From: an uncultured Cloacibacillus sp.
Lineage (GTDB): Bacteria > Synergistota > Synergistia > Synergistales > Synergistaceae
DNA: 49,871 nucleotides
Direction: 5' to 3'
Assembly: GCA_900545755.1 (NCBI GenBank)
Contig: URAG01000007.1
Location: 1-49,871 of the forward strand
In this document: positions 31,176 through 40,300 of the stretch, one piece after another
Numbering within the stretch: position 1 is the stretch's first letter
Layout: each line of letters starts with the position of its first letter
Notes under the pieces: generated by a model
Databases searched by the model: none
The model's input: the letters and a program-made list of their open reading frames with translations, nothing else
What the model was told of the DNA's origin: nothing
Translations under genes and position numbers: made by a program

Positions 31176-31458
31176 TAAAGCGCAGTGTGAAAATATAGCG
31201 GTGCTTCTTAGAGGCATCACTCCCTTTATTTGTTCAAACACGCGAAAGCGAAAAGACGTTATAAAAATTGGCCGACTCTCACGGTATTGCTAACATTCAT
31301 TATAGAAACGATCTAAATTTTCTCTATCAAATAAAAACGTCATTATGTCGCGTCTACTTGCTTTTCTCTTTTTCTTTTGGCGATATTTTATACGGATAGA
31401 GTTCTTTCGCTTGAGTTATATATAACGGCGTCTATTTTATAAAGGAGGTGTTGCGTCG
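31176..31458. other. Intergenic region upstream of the HTH regulator, with a 12-bp palindrome
   Basis: AT-rich, with no gene seen. GTTATATATAAC (31415-31426) is a perfect palindrome 33 bases before the regulator's start. A TTGAGT (31411-31416) and TATTTT (31433-31438) could form a weak promoter over it, so the palindrome is a candidate autoregulatory operator. Confidence 0.4.
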
Positions 31459-31893
31459 GTGTCAGTCGGAAAGCGTATTCGTGCGCTGAGGGCGCGGCGC
31501 GGGATTACGAATCAGGAGGAGCTTGCCTATCTGGTGGGTACGGCGAGACAGACGGTGTCTTCATGGGAGCGCGATGTTTTTATGCCTGACAGCGCAAATT
31601 TTCTCAAGCTTGCGGAGGCTCTGCATACATCGGTGGCGTATCTAATTGGTGAAGTGCTAGATCCAGACGCGCCGGAAAAGCGTGCGGACTGCGCGCACGA
31701 GGGGGAAAGTCTCTGCATCGTCTATTCCCTCACTGCAAAAGTGCAGGATAAATCGATCATGCTGTCGGTAGAAAAAAGGGAAACTGGCAAGACGGTCCGC
31801 TACGACATGTCGCCTGATGAGGCCAGAAAAGTCTTCCCACACGTCGAACAGCTCTGGCAGAAAATACAAAAGGAGATAGACGGGCAAGTATAA
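31459..31893 (+). CDS. XRE-family HTH transcriptional regulator
   Basis: This 144-residue protein has an N-terminal Cro/C1-type helix-turn-helix: GKRIRALRARRGITNQEELAYLVGTARQTVSSWERDVFMPD (residues 4-44) and LKLAEALHTSVAYLIGE to about 65. The second half (VYSLTAKVQDKSIMLSVEKRETGKTVRYDMSPDEARKVFPHVEQLW) is not a domain that I recognise. The start is GTG at 31459, with AAAGGAGGTG upstream. It is probably self-regulated through the palindrome in its leader. No clear target operon is adjacent. Confidence 0.85.
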   Translation: MSVGKRIRALRARRGITNQEELAYLVGTARQTVSSWERDVFMPDSANFLKLAEALHTSVAYLIGEVLDPDAPEKRADCAHEGESLCIVYSLTAKVQDKSIMLSVEKRETGKTVRYDMSPDEARKVFPHVEQLWQKIQKEIDGQV

Positions 31894-32103
31894 ACGCTTT
31901 GACGCGAAGCTGCGCTGGAAGGCATTTTTATTCGATAATAGAGAAAAACATAATTTCGCCCTAACATATCCTGCATATACTCTGCACATACATTTAAAAT
32001 TTACTTAGTTTTGCCTGGAGCTGGCCCCGGGCAGATTTCGTAGCTTAATTTTTTTGAATACGACAAGCGGATATTGTCTGGTATCGCTTCGCGCGCCTGG
32101 CGC

Positions 32104-32146
32104 AAACAGCCGCCGTACTGTGAAATTCATGAGGCGGCGGCTGTTT
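32104..32146 (-). terminator. Long inverted repeat between the HTH regulator and hom
   Basis: AAACAGCCGCCG and CGGCGGCTGTTT form a perfect 12-bp stem with a 19-base loop. It sits 26 bases after the hom stop codon. The plus strand has AGCATATTTTT after it. It is likely a terminator for one or both convergent transcripts. Confidence 0.6.
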
Positions 32147-32171
32147 AGCATATTTTTGTTATTCTCCTCTT

Positions 32172-33218
32172 TTATTTCTTTTCTCCGCTTATTATCTCGA
32201 GCAGGTCGCTGTAGACGCCGTAGGCGGTCTGTTTTATTTCGGGGTCTTTTTCTATCAGCGACATTTCTCCCATCATGTCGGTGTGCAGTGTAATGATGTT
32301 CGATGTGCCGTTGACTAGGCAGGCCGGGTCGTCCATCGGTACGAGCGCCGGCGCGACGGATAAGGAGAGCGCGCCGTCTTCCGCTCGTTCGGCGGAACAG
32401 ATGTATTTTATGCGGCAATTTATCTCGCGCGCGGCTTTTATTTCGCGCGCCGTCACTTCACGCAGGCTGCGCACATTCACGTCTTCTGGCGTCGCGTTGG
32501 CGTTCATAAGTACGTTTGCGAGCGCGCATATCTTCGCCGCGCCGTCCCAGCCGTCCACGTCCATTGATGGATCGGCTTCCGCGAACTGGCGGCGCTGCGC
32601 CTCCGCGACGGCTTCGTCGTATGTGCCGCCCTTTTCTATTTCGCCAAGTATGAAGTTGGTCGTCGTGTTTATGATGCCGCGTATCGCCGTTATCTCGCAG
32701 CCTCGCAGGCAGTTCCGCGCCATGTTGAAGAGCGGCGCGCCGTCAAGTACGGCGGTCTCGAACAGGTAGCGCTTTCCGCGCTCGTCCGCAAGCGCTTTGA
32801 GCTCTGCGTAGCGCCACGCTTCTGGGCCTTTGTTCGCCGTTATTACATGCATTCCGTGTTCGAGCGCGGCGCGTATGTAGCTGGAGGCGGGTTCGCCGTC
32901 CTTTACGGAAAGGGTGCTGAGCTCGATGAATATGTCCGCGCCGCAGCGTTCTATCATTTCGGGAGCGTCGCAGTCGGGCGTGAAGCCGGGGTATTCGGAG
33001 TCGAAGCGTCCAAGCTCTTCCTTCATTATGAGGAGCGCGCCGAGGTCGAGCCCTTCGGGGTTGATCACTGTGCCGCGCGTGCGCGTGCAGACGCCCGTGA
33101 CGACGACGCGGCAGCCGTATTTTTCGCGTAGGCTGCGCTCCTGTTCGAGCAGCATCCGCGCGAAGCGTACTCCGACGTTGCCAAAACCCGCCATACAAAT
33201 TTTTACGATTCTCTCCAT
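32172..33218 (-). CDS. hom: Homoserine dehydrogenase
   Basis: This 348-residue enzyme reduces aspartate semialdehyde to homoserine with NAD(P)H. The nucleotide-binding GFGNVG is at residues 11-16 and VITANKGPEAWRYAEL holds the catalytic lysine region. RGIINTTTNFILGEIEKGGTYDEAVAEAQRRQFAEADPSMDVDGWDGAAK is the diagnostic homoserine dehydrogenase block. There is no C-terminal ACT domain, so it should lack threonine feedback through that domain. The ATG at 33218 is preferred over 33236 because GGAGGG lies 10 bases before it. It is divergent from metY, with overlapping promoters, placing both in methionine supply. Confidence 0.93.
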   Translation of the reverse strand: MERIVKICMAGFGNVGVRFARMLLEQERSLREKYGCRVVVTGVCTRTRGTVINPEGLDLGALLIMKEELGRFDSEYPGFTPDCDAPEMIERCGADIFIELSTLSVKDGEPASSYIRAALEHGMHVITANKGPEAWRYAELKALADERGKRYLFETAVLDGAPLFNMARNCLRGCEITAIRGIINTTTNFILGEIEKGGTYDEAVAEAQRRQFAEADPSMDVDGWDGAAKICALANVLMNANATPEDVNVRSLREVTAREIKAAREINCRIKYICSAERAEDGALSLSVAPALVPMDDPACLVNGTSNIITLHTDMMGEMSLIEKDPEIKQTAYGVYSDLLEIISGEKK

Positions 33219-33305
33219 TCCCGTCAGTCCCTCCATTTTTTGATGAGCGTTCCCGACGCGCGCAGTTTCGGCCCGGATGCCGCCCGCGTCCGTGATTTTC
33301 GTTAA

Positions 33306-33335
33306 ATTTTAACGCGCTCGCGGCTTTCTTGACAA
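33306..33335 (-). promoter_or_regulatory. hom promoter, overlapping the metY promoter
   Basis: On the minus strand, TTGTCA (33330-33335), an 18-base spacer and TAAAAT (33306-33311). Its -35 shares five bases with the -35 of metY on the other strand, inside the near-palindrome CTTGACAAG. Confidence 0.6.
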
Positions 33336-33357
33336 GGGCAAAGGCCGCCGTTAGAAT
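33329..33357 (+). promoter_or_regulatory. metY promoter
   Basis: TTGACA (33329-33334), a 17-base spacer and TAGAAT (33352-33357). The resulting leader is about 145 bases before the metY start and contains a terminator. Confidence 0.8.
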
Positions 33358-33463
33358 GGCTGTAAATCGGCTTCCGAGCGGCTTTTCCAGCAGATATGGC
33401 GTGTCTCGTGCGGCGAGTCTGCGGTCGGGGCTTTCGGTTTTCCCTATAGTTTTGCATAACGGC

Positions 33464-33491
33464 GCGGCTTTCTGTATGGGGCCGCTTTTTT
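33464..33491 (+). terminator. Attenuator-type terminator in the metY leader
   Basis: GCGGC and GCCGC arms (33464-33468, 33481-33485), extendable by T-G pairs, are followed by TTTTTTAT and then the metY ribosome site AAGGAGG. I found no SAM-I, T-box or SAM-II landmark in the 100 bases before it, so the controlling element is unidentified. Confidence 0.65.
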
Positions 33492-33508
33492 ATAAGGAGG
33501 CGTTATTT

Positions 33509-34804
33509 ATGGCGGACTGCAAGGATTACGGCTTTATGACGAGGGCTCTGCATGTGGGCTGGGACTGCGATCCCGCGACGGGGGCGCTGGGGCTGCCAAT
33601 CTACGCGACGGCGGCCTATCAGTTTCACGACGGCGCGCACGCGGCGCGGCTTTTTAATCTCGAAGAGGAGGGCTTCACCTATTCGCGCATAGCGAATCCG
33701 ACTGTGAAGGCTTTCGAAGATACGCTCGCGTCGCTTGAAGGCGGCGTGGGGGCCGTCGCGCTCGCCTCAGGGCAGGCGGCGCTTTCGCACATTGCGGCGG
33801 CGCTCTGCGAGGCCGGGACGAACGTCGTCGTCTCGCGCAAGGTCTACGGCGGGACTCTGACGCTGATGCAGAATCTGCTGACGCGCTTCGGCGTTGAAGT
33901 TATCTTGGTGGACGGAGACCATCCGTGCCAGGCGGAGCAGGCCGTCAACGACGGGACGCGCGCGATTTTTACCGAAACTATCGGCAATCCGGTTATCAAC
34001 GTCGCGCCGCTAGAAGCGCTCTCTCGCATAGCGCGCCGCCAGGGCGTGCCGCTCGTCGTTGACAACACCTTCGCCTCGCCTGCGCTCTGCCGCCCGATTG
34101 AGTGGGGCGCGCACATAGTATTCCATTCGACTACGAAATATATTTCCGGCTTCGGCAACCTTGTCGGCGGAGCCGTCATAGACGGAGGCAATTTCGACTG
34201 GGCCGCCTATCCGGATAAATTCCCAGGCCTCGCGAAGCCCGACGCCGGATACCACGGCGTAACCTTCACGGAGCGCTTCGGCCGCGCGGCCTTCGCCGCG
34301 AAGCTGCGCGCCTCGATCCTGCGCGACTTGGGCGGCTGCCCGTCGGCCTTCGACGCCTACCTGCTGCGTATGTCGCTAGGCACGCTGGGGCTGCGCATGA
34401 AGCGCCACAGCGAGAACGCGATGGAGGTCGCGGCGTTCCTCGAAAACCATCCGCAGGTCGAATGGGTGCGCTATCCCGGCCTTGCTAGCCACCCGCAGAA
34501 CGACATGGCGAAGGTCTACCTGAAAGACGGCTGCGGCGGCATGATGGCCGTCGAGATCAAGGGCGGAGTCGAGGCGGGACGCAGGTTCGTCGACGCGCTC
34601 CGTATGATCCACCACGCAGCGAACCTTGGAGAGTCGCGCACGCTCGTCACGCATCCCGCGAGCACGACGCACTCGCAGCTTGCGCCTGAGCAGCGCCGCG
34701 CGGCGGGAATATCCGACGGAATGCTGCGCCTCAGCGTCGGCATCGAAGACGCGCGCGACATAATAGCCGACCTTGAAAGAGGGCTCGCCGCAGCGGCGCG
34801 GTAA
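33509..34804 (+). CDS. metY: O-acetylhomoserine sulfhydrylase / Cys-Met metabolism PLP enzyme
   Basis: This 431-residue pyridoxal-phosphate enzyme makes homocysteine from O-acetylhomoserine and sulfide. The N-terminal YGFMTRALHVGWDCDPATGALGLPIYATAAYQF and YSRIANPTVKAFEDTLASLEGG are typical of the family. The PLP lysine is K210 in HSTTKYISG. The C-terminal GESRTLVTHPASTTHSQL and LRLSVGIED complete the signature. The length and the long loop around residues 220-260 (DKFPGLAKPDAGYHGVTF) favour MetY over cystathionine synthase. TAAGGAGG sets the ATG at 33509; the open frame continues upstream into the leader. metX follows nine bases later. Confidence 0.93.
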   Translation: MADCKDYGFMTRALHVGWDCDPATGALGLPIYATAAYQFHDGAHAARLFNLEEEGFTYSRIANPTVKAFEDTLASLEGGVGAVALASGQAALSHIAAALCEAGTNVVVSRKVYGGTLTLMQNLLTRFGVEVILVDGDHPCQAEQAVNDGTRAIFTETIGNPVINVAPLEALSRIARRQGVPLVVDNTFASPALCRPIEWGAHIVFHSTTKYISGFGNLVGGAVIDGGNFDWAAYPDKFPGLAKPDAGYHGVTFTERFGRAAFAAKLRASILRDLGGCPSAFDAYLLRMSLGTLGLRMKRHSENAMEVAAFLENHPQVEWVRYPGLASHPQNDMAKVYLKDGCGGMMAVEIKGGVEAGRRFVDALRMIHHAANLGESRTLVTHPASTTHSQLAPEQRRAAGISDGMLRLSVGIEDARDIIADLERGLAAAAR

Positions 34805-34813
34805 ACGCGAATA

Positions 34814-35887
34814 ATGCGCGAAGAACGTTCTTCCGTAGTCCTGCCGCGTGTGACGCTGCCATCGGGCGCGTACTTTGAAGAGCTGACGCAGGCCTACGGG
34901 GATTACGGCGAAGGGGACGAGACGATACTCGTCTGCCACGCGCTGACCGGCAGCTGGAAGCTCGCCGGCGAACGCATGGAAGGCGAGCCGGAACCGTGGT
35001 GGGGCGCCGTCGTCGGCGACGGAATGGCGCTCGATACGCGGAAATACCGCGTAATCTGCTTCAACAACCTCGGAAGCCCCTACGGCAGCACATCGCCAGC
35101 GACGGTCAACCCTGCGGACGGGCGTCGCTGGGCCATGAGATTCCCGATACTCTCGCCGCGTGACGCGGCCTTCGCGCAAAAAGCCGCGCTCGAAGCGCTC
35201 GGCGTCAAGCAACTGCGCGCCGTCGTCGGCGGTTCGCTCGGCGGCATGATAGCGCTTGAGGCGGCGATCTCGTTCCCAGACTTCGCGAACAGCTGCGCGC
35301 TGATCGCTGCTCCTGACCGCCTCTACCCGCAGGCGATAGCCTTCAACGCGGTCCAGCGCCAAAGCATCATGGACGACCCGCAGTGGAAGGGCGGCGACTA
35401 CGAAGGCGCGGGCCCCGTCAACGGCCTCGCCGCGGCGCGTATGCTCGCTATGATAACCTACAAAAGCGAACAGACCTTCTCAAACCGCTACATGCGCGAA
35501 ATGACGGACGAAGCCGCCGGGGCGTGGGGCGGGCAGTTCCAGATAGAAAGCTACCTGCACCACCACGGGCAGGAGCTAGTCAAACGCTTCGACGCAAATT
35601 GCTACCTCTACCTCACGCGCATGATGGACCTGCACGACATAGGAGCGGGCCGCGGCGGCGTCGACGCCGCGTGGAAACGCTTTGCAGGGCGTAAACTGCT
35701 CGGCCTCGGTATATCTAGCGACATGCTCTTCCCCAACTGGCAGGTAGAAGAAGCCGTCCGAGCGGCCACGAAAAACGGCGTAGCCGCCTACTACGAAGAA
35801 ATAGAAAGCGACAACGGCCACGACGCTTTCCTCATGGATTTCGACCAGCTTGACGATTATCTGAGGGAGTTTTTGCAGGAAGGATAA
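34814..35887 (+). CDS. metX: Homoserine O-acetyltransferase
   Basis: This 357-residue alpha/beta-hydrolase-fold enzyme acetylates homoserine with acetyl-CoA, producing the substrate of the gene upstream. Conserved blocks are CHALTGSWK, FNNLGSPYGSTSPATVNP and the nucleophile elbow VVGGSLGGM (Ser141). Asp303 in GISSDMLFP and His336 in ESDNGHDAFL complete the triad. A succinyl donor cannot be excluded by eye. There is only a short gap after metY and no obvious strong ribosome site before the ATG at 34814, consistent with coupling. Confidence 0.93.
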   Translation: MREERSSVVLPRVTLPSGAYFEELTQAYGDYGEGDETILVCHALTGSWKLAGERMEGEPEPWWGAVVGDGMALDTRKYRVICFNNLGSPYGSTSPATVNPADGRRWAMRFPILSPRDAAFAQKAALEALGVKQLRAVVGGSLGGMIALEAAISFPDFANSCALIAAPDRLYPQAIAFNAVQRQSIMDDPQWKGGDYEGAGPVNGLAAARMLAMITYKSEQTFSNRYMREMTDEAAGAWGGQFQIESYLHHHGQELVKRFDANCYLYLTRMMDLHDIGAGRGGVDAAWKRFAGRKLLGLGISSDMLFPNWQVEEAVRAATKNGVAAYYEEIESDNGHDAFLMDFDQLDDYLREFLQEG

Positions 35888-35927
35888 AGCTTACGACAGA
35901 CAGATATTTTTCCGGGAGGGAAGAACG

Positions 35928-36260
35928 ATGAAAATCGAAGGCGTACCTTACAAAACGGTGGACTGGAATAAAATTCCGGCTGAGGAGCATAAGGGCGAGA
36001 GCGGCGCGGCGCTGTGGCGCACATTTTCGCAGGGCAACGTACGCGCGCGCGTCGTCGAGTACGGCCCCGGCTATCTCGCGGATCATTGGTGCCCGCGCGG
36101 CCATGTGCTGTTCGTTATGGAGGGCTCGATTATTTCGGAGCTTGAGGACGGCAGCAAAGAGGAGCTTTCCGCCGGCATGGGCTACGTCGCCGAGGACGAC
36201 GAACATAACCGCCACAGGTCTTTCTCTCCGAACGGCGCGAAGCTGTTTATCGTGGATTAG
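35928..36260 (+). CDS. Cupin-fold protein of the DHCW-motif type
   Basis: This 110-residue single-domain cupin has ADHWCPRGHVLFVMEGSIISELEDGSKEELSAGMGYVAEDD (about residues 51-92). This resembles the small cupins named for a conserved Asp-His-Cys-Trp patch, here ordered DHWC. His53, His59 and His94 could bind metal. No enzymatic role is known for such proteins. GGGAGG lies before the ATG. It follows metX by 40 bases and may be the last gene of that transcript. Confidence 0.8.
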   Translation: MKIEGVPYKTVDWNKIPAEEHKGESGAALWRTFSQGNVRARVVEYGPGYLADHWCPRGHVLFVMEGSIISELEDGSKEELSAGMGYVAEDDEHNRHRSFSPNGAKLFIVD

Positions 36261-36289
36261 AAGACGGACGCACGAATCGAATACAATAA

Positions 36290-36326
36290 CAACGCCCTCG
36301 TTCCTTCTGGGAATGGGGGCGTTGCT
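36290..36326 (+). terminator. Terminator after the metY-metX-cupin genes
   Basis: CAACGCCC and GGGCGTTG arms have inner GTTCC/GGAAT pairing; GCTGTGTTTTCT follows. It is shared with the convergent SWIM gene. Confidence 0.7.
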
Positions 36327-36333
36327 GTGTTTT

Positions 36334-37314
36334 CTATATCAGCTTGCGCGGGCGGCCTACCGGTTTTTTCTTTTCTCCGGTGAGGATTTCTCCCGCAAAG
36401 ATGGCGGCCTGCTCGTAGCAGGGGGCTAGCATCTGGCGGAAGGGGTGTTCGCCGCGCCAGAAGGGAAAGTCGTTCATCACGTCAAGCGCGGCGGCGCGGC
36501 GCGTGCGGTCAGCCTCTGGCTGTTCGAAGGTGAAGTCGCCAGCGGCGAACCAGTTTTCGCATGGCTGCGGCGGCTCTTCGGAGACGGCGGCGCTTTCGTC
36601 CCCTTCGGGCGCCTCCGCGCCTCCGGTGACGCTTTCTGGCTCCGCGGCTGCCTCCGCCTCCCACGGCCCGGCGTCGTCCTCGTCTATGGGCAGGGGGCCG
36701 TCGTCGCGCGGGCTTTCGAGCGTGAGCAGGTTTATCAGCGATTCTTTGTCCAGGCCGCGCAGCTTGAGCAGGATGAAGGGGTCGTCCTCAAGCTCTTCGC
36801 CCAATAGCAGCAGCACCGCGATGATATGCTTGCAGGGCGTCGCGTCGTCGGGGCAAGAGCATTTGAAGCGGCGCAGCGCGTTTTTGTTCGGGAAGAGCGG
36901 CGTGCCGGATTCCTTGAATATCTGCTCTATCTCGTCGGGCATTTCGTCGGCGAGCAGCTGCGCGGTGTACGCGGCGTGCTCGCGGAAGCGGAAGAGTATC
37001 AGCTCGCGCGCGTCGGGCGTCACCGTCTCGAAGCCGAGGCGTATCTGGTACGGCGTTTTGCGCGTGCCCTGCACGAATGCGGTGACGAGGCCGGGCTCTA
37101 TGGATATACTGACGACCTGCCCGCGCCGCGCGTAGCTTTTGCCGCGCGATATGCGCGCGGCGTCGATGCACTGTTCTATGACCGTGACCCAGCGGCGCGA
37201 CCACCAGTTCGTGCCGTAGGCGTGCCCGCGCGCGGTGCGCGACTTTATGCCGCAGCGCGTTTCGCGCGGTTTTTTGTAGCGGTAAAATTTTTCTTCGCGT
37301 TCGAACTGCGTCAT
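36334..37314 (-). CDS. SWIM zinc-finger protein
   Basis: This 326-residue protein has a SWIM zinc finger: C152 and C154 in FKCSCPDD, then C161 and H163 in TPCKHI. The N-terminal half (TNWWSRRWVTVIEQCIDAARISRGKSYARRGQVVSISIEPG) is the conserved domain found in SWIM proteins encoded next to SNF2 helicases. Residues ~205-255 are a low-complexity acidic stretch. The C-terminus is Pro/Arg/Lys-rich (KKKPVGRPRKL). SWIM domains bind DNA or proteins. The gene overlaps the end-to-start junction with the SNF2 gene by four bases, so the two proteins are likely made together and may interact. Confidence 0.88.
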   Translation of the reverse strand: MTQFEREEKFYRYKKPRETRCGIKSRTARGHAYGTNWWSRRWVTVIEQCIDAARISRGKSYARRGQVVSISIEPGLVTAFVQGTRKTPYQIRLGFETVTPDARELILFRFREHAAYTAQLLADEMPDEIEQIFKESGTPLFPNKNALRRFKCSCPDDATPCKHIIAVLLLLGEELEDDPFILLKLRGLDKESLINLLTLESPRDDGPLPIDEDDAGPWEAEAAAEPESVTGGAEAPEGDESAAVSEEPPQPCENWFAAGDFTFEQPEADRTRRAAALDVMNDFPFWRGEHPFRQMLAPCYEQAAIFAGEILTGEKKKPVGRPRKLI

Positions 37315-40300
37315 ATACTTTCCACCGCCTCTTTTTCGAGCGAGAAGAGCTCGTAAAGGTCGCTGTCGCTCATTTCCGTGAGCCAGTTTTCGCCGGCTCC
37401 GACGAGCATCGATGCGAGCTCTTTTTTCGATTCAATCAAAGCCTCTATCTTTTCTTCGAGCGTGCCGCGGCAGCAGAAGTAATGCACCTGCACGTTGCTG
37501 CGCTGCCCTATGCGGTAGGCGCGGTCGACGGCCTGCTGCTCGACTGCGGGGTTCCACCAGCGGTCGAACATCACGACGTGGTTCGCTCGCGTGAGGTTCA
37601 GCCCGGTGCCGCCAGCCTTGAGCGAGAGTATGAAGAATGGCGGCGCGTTTTCTTCCTCCTGGAAGCGGCGTACCATTTCGTCGCGCTTCTCGCGCGGCAC
37701 GCCGCCGTGCAGGAAGAGCGCCTCGCGGCCGAACATCTCCTGGAGGAATTTTTTGAGTATTGCTCCCATCTCCGCGTACTGCGTGAAGATCAGCGCGCGG
37801 TCGCCCGCGGCGAGCATCTCTTCGGCGATTTCTGCGAGGCGCGCCATCTTGCCGGAGCGGTTTTTGTAATCGGATTTGTCTTTGATGTATAGCAGCGGGT
37901 GGTCGCATATCTGTTTGAGCGCCGTTATAGCGCCGAGGACTACGCCCTTGCGCTTTATGCCCTCCGCGCCTTCGAGCTCCTGCGAAAGAGCGGTAGTGAC
38001 GGCGCTGTAGAGGCTCGCCTGCTCGCGGCTCAGCGTGCAGAATTCTTTCGTCTCTATTTTTTCGGGAAGGTCGTCGATTATCTCTTTGTCTGTTTTGAGG
38101 CGGCGCAGGATGAACGGTGCGGTCATGCGGCGCACGCGGTCCATCGCCTTTTTCTCACCCGCCTGCACGGGACGCAGGATTTCGCGGGCGAAGCGCGCGC
38201 GGTTTGGCATGAGGCCGGGCATGAGGAATTCCATCAGCGACCACATGTCGCCGACGTGGTTCTCGACCGGTGTGCCGGTCAGCGCGATGTGCCAGCCGGC
38301 CTTGAGCGAGCGCGCGGCGCGCGATTGGTATGTGTCGGGGTTCTTTATGTTCTGCGCCTCGTCGAGTATTATTCCGGCCCATTCTATCTTCGCGAAGAGG
38401 GCGCTGTCGCGGTGGAGCAGCGAATAGGACGAGATGACTAGCGTATCGTCGAGGCCGCCGCCGGTGAAGATGTTGTTGCGGCTGCGCTTTATTCCGTGGT
38501 GTATGAGGGTTTTCGTGCCGGGCGTGAATTTCTCCGTTTCGCGCCGCCAGTTCTCCATCACGGAGGTCGGGCAAATCAGCAGGATCGGCCGTTTTTCGCC
38601 GCGCACGCGCAGGTTTTTGATAAGCGCGAGCGTCTGCACAGTCTTGCCGAGGCCCATGTCGTCGGCGAGGCACGCGCCCATGCCGAGGCGTATGAGGCGG
38701 ACGAGCCACGCGAGCCCCTTCGCCTGATAGGGGCGCAGCCGTCCGCAGAAGCCCTCCGGCGCCTCCATCTCTTCGAGCGGCGCGGAGCCTGAGAGCAGCG
38801 CGCGCACCGAGTCTATCCACGGCGAACCAGTGACGGCTGAGAGCGGCGCGTCGTTGTAGTCCTGGCGCAGCGACGAGAGCAGCGCTTCGCGGCGCTCTAT
38901 CTTCTTAGGCATCTTTTTCAGCGCCGCGGTTATCTTTTCCACTTCGTCGCGGTAGATTATAACCCAGCGGCCGCGCAGGTTCGTCAGAGGAGTCTTGAGC
39001 TCGGCGAGGGTCGCCAGCTCTTCCTGCGTCAGGATGTCGCCGCCGAGCGCGACTGACCAGTCTACGTCGAGCATGTCGTCGAGGCTCATCTGACCGCCGG
39101 GTACGAAGGCGTTCGAGTCGCGCAGCTCGGCGCGAACCGAGAGGCGCGGGCGGTCCGAGAGCTGCCCCCACGCTGATGGGAGCTGTACCTGGATGCCCTG
39201 GTCTATTATCGATGTCACGTGATTCTGCAAAAAGTCGAAAAGCGCGTCGGAGTCGAGTCTGCATTCGCAAGGGAACGGTGTTTCCAGGCTTTCCGCTATT
39301 ACGGGTATGCGCGATGCAAGATGCCCTAATATCTGGAGCATGTAACGCCTTGGGTTCGTGTGCGTGTGGTCGAACCATGCGCGCTCAGCGTCCCCTGGGC
39401 TCCATACGCGCTCGGCTGGGATTATCAGTGATGGGTCCTGCGTAGATTGAAGGTGCCACGAGAGCCGCCAGATGTTTTCCGCCCCGCCGGGCTCCTCTAT
39501 GCGCATAAAGAGCCGCCACGGCTGCGCGGTCACGGCCTTTAGTGAGTCGGCCCATTCACGTATCTGCGGATAGAGCGCCTCCATTTCGTCGTGCCATTGA
39601 AGCAGCGGCGTCCTCTTCCAAATCAGCGAGCGTATCCAGATTTCGTGCGGATTGTCGGAATTTATGCGCCGCCCCATCTCCGAAGCTCCGTGCTGCGAGG
39701 CGCGTATCATAGAGTCTATGAGCCCTTCGAGTATCAGCGTCGCGCTTTCGCGCTTCCGGCGCGGCTCTGTCTTTGGATCTTCGGTGAACACGCCGCAGAG
39801 GACGGGCGGCATGGCTTTGGCGAAAGCCGAAAATTCGTCCTGGTATTTTGCGAGTATGACGGGCCGCCATTGCGAAGCATATGTCTCCAGGTACGGTTCC
39901 ATGTCGGGGATGTAGGTTCCGCGCTGTACGAGCGCAGCCGCGTATTCGAGAGCGCGGCAGAGGTATTTGAAATCGCCGGCGAGGATTATTCCCGGAGCTG
40001 GTATCCTGTCGCCGCATTCGCGCATCATGCGCAGCATCGCGGAAAACTCCGCGAACTCTATCGGAAGCGCGGGAACGCGGAAAATCCCGAGCTCCGGCAC
40101 GCCCCCGGCCTGCTGCGCGTCGCCGAGTATGCCGTCCGACGGCATGGGGACGCCGTCTTGGGCGGGCAGCAGTATATATATGTGAGTCGCGAGCTCGTTC
40201 GCCCTGCGCGCGCTCCGCACACCAGTCTCCTTTAGCGCGGCGCGCAGCTCCGGCGGCTTCGCGCCCCACGGGAGCGCCGCGTATCCGTCCTCGCCGGGCT

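Noticed and set aside
33358..33508. SAM-I riboswitch upstream of metY
   Set aside because: The conserved core elements are missing and the leader is short. Kept only as an attenuator of unknown type.
34376..35362. Minus-strand open frame over metY/metX
   Set aside because: It covers two clear methionine genes and has an implausible Arg/Val/Ala composition.
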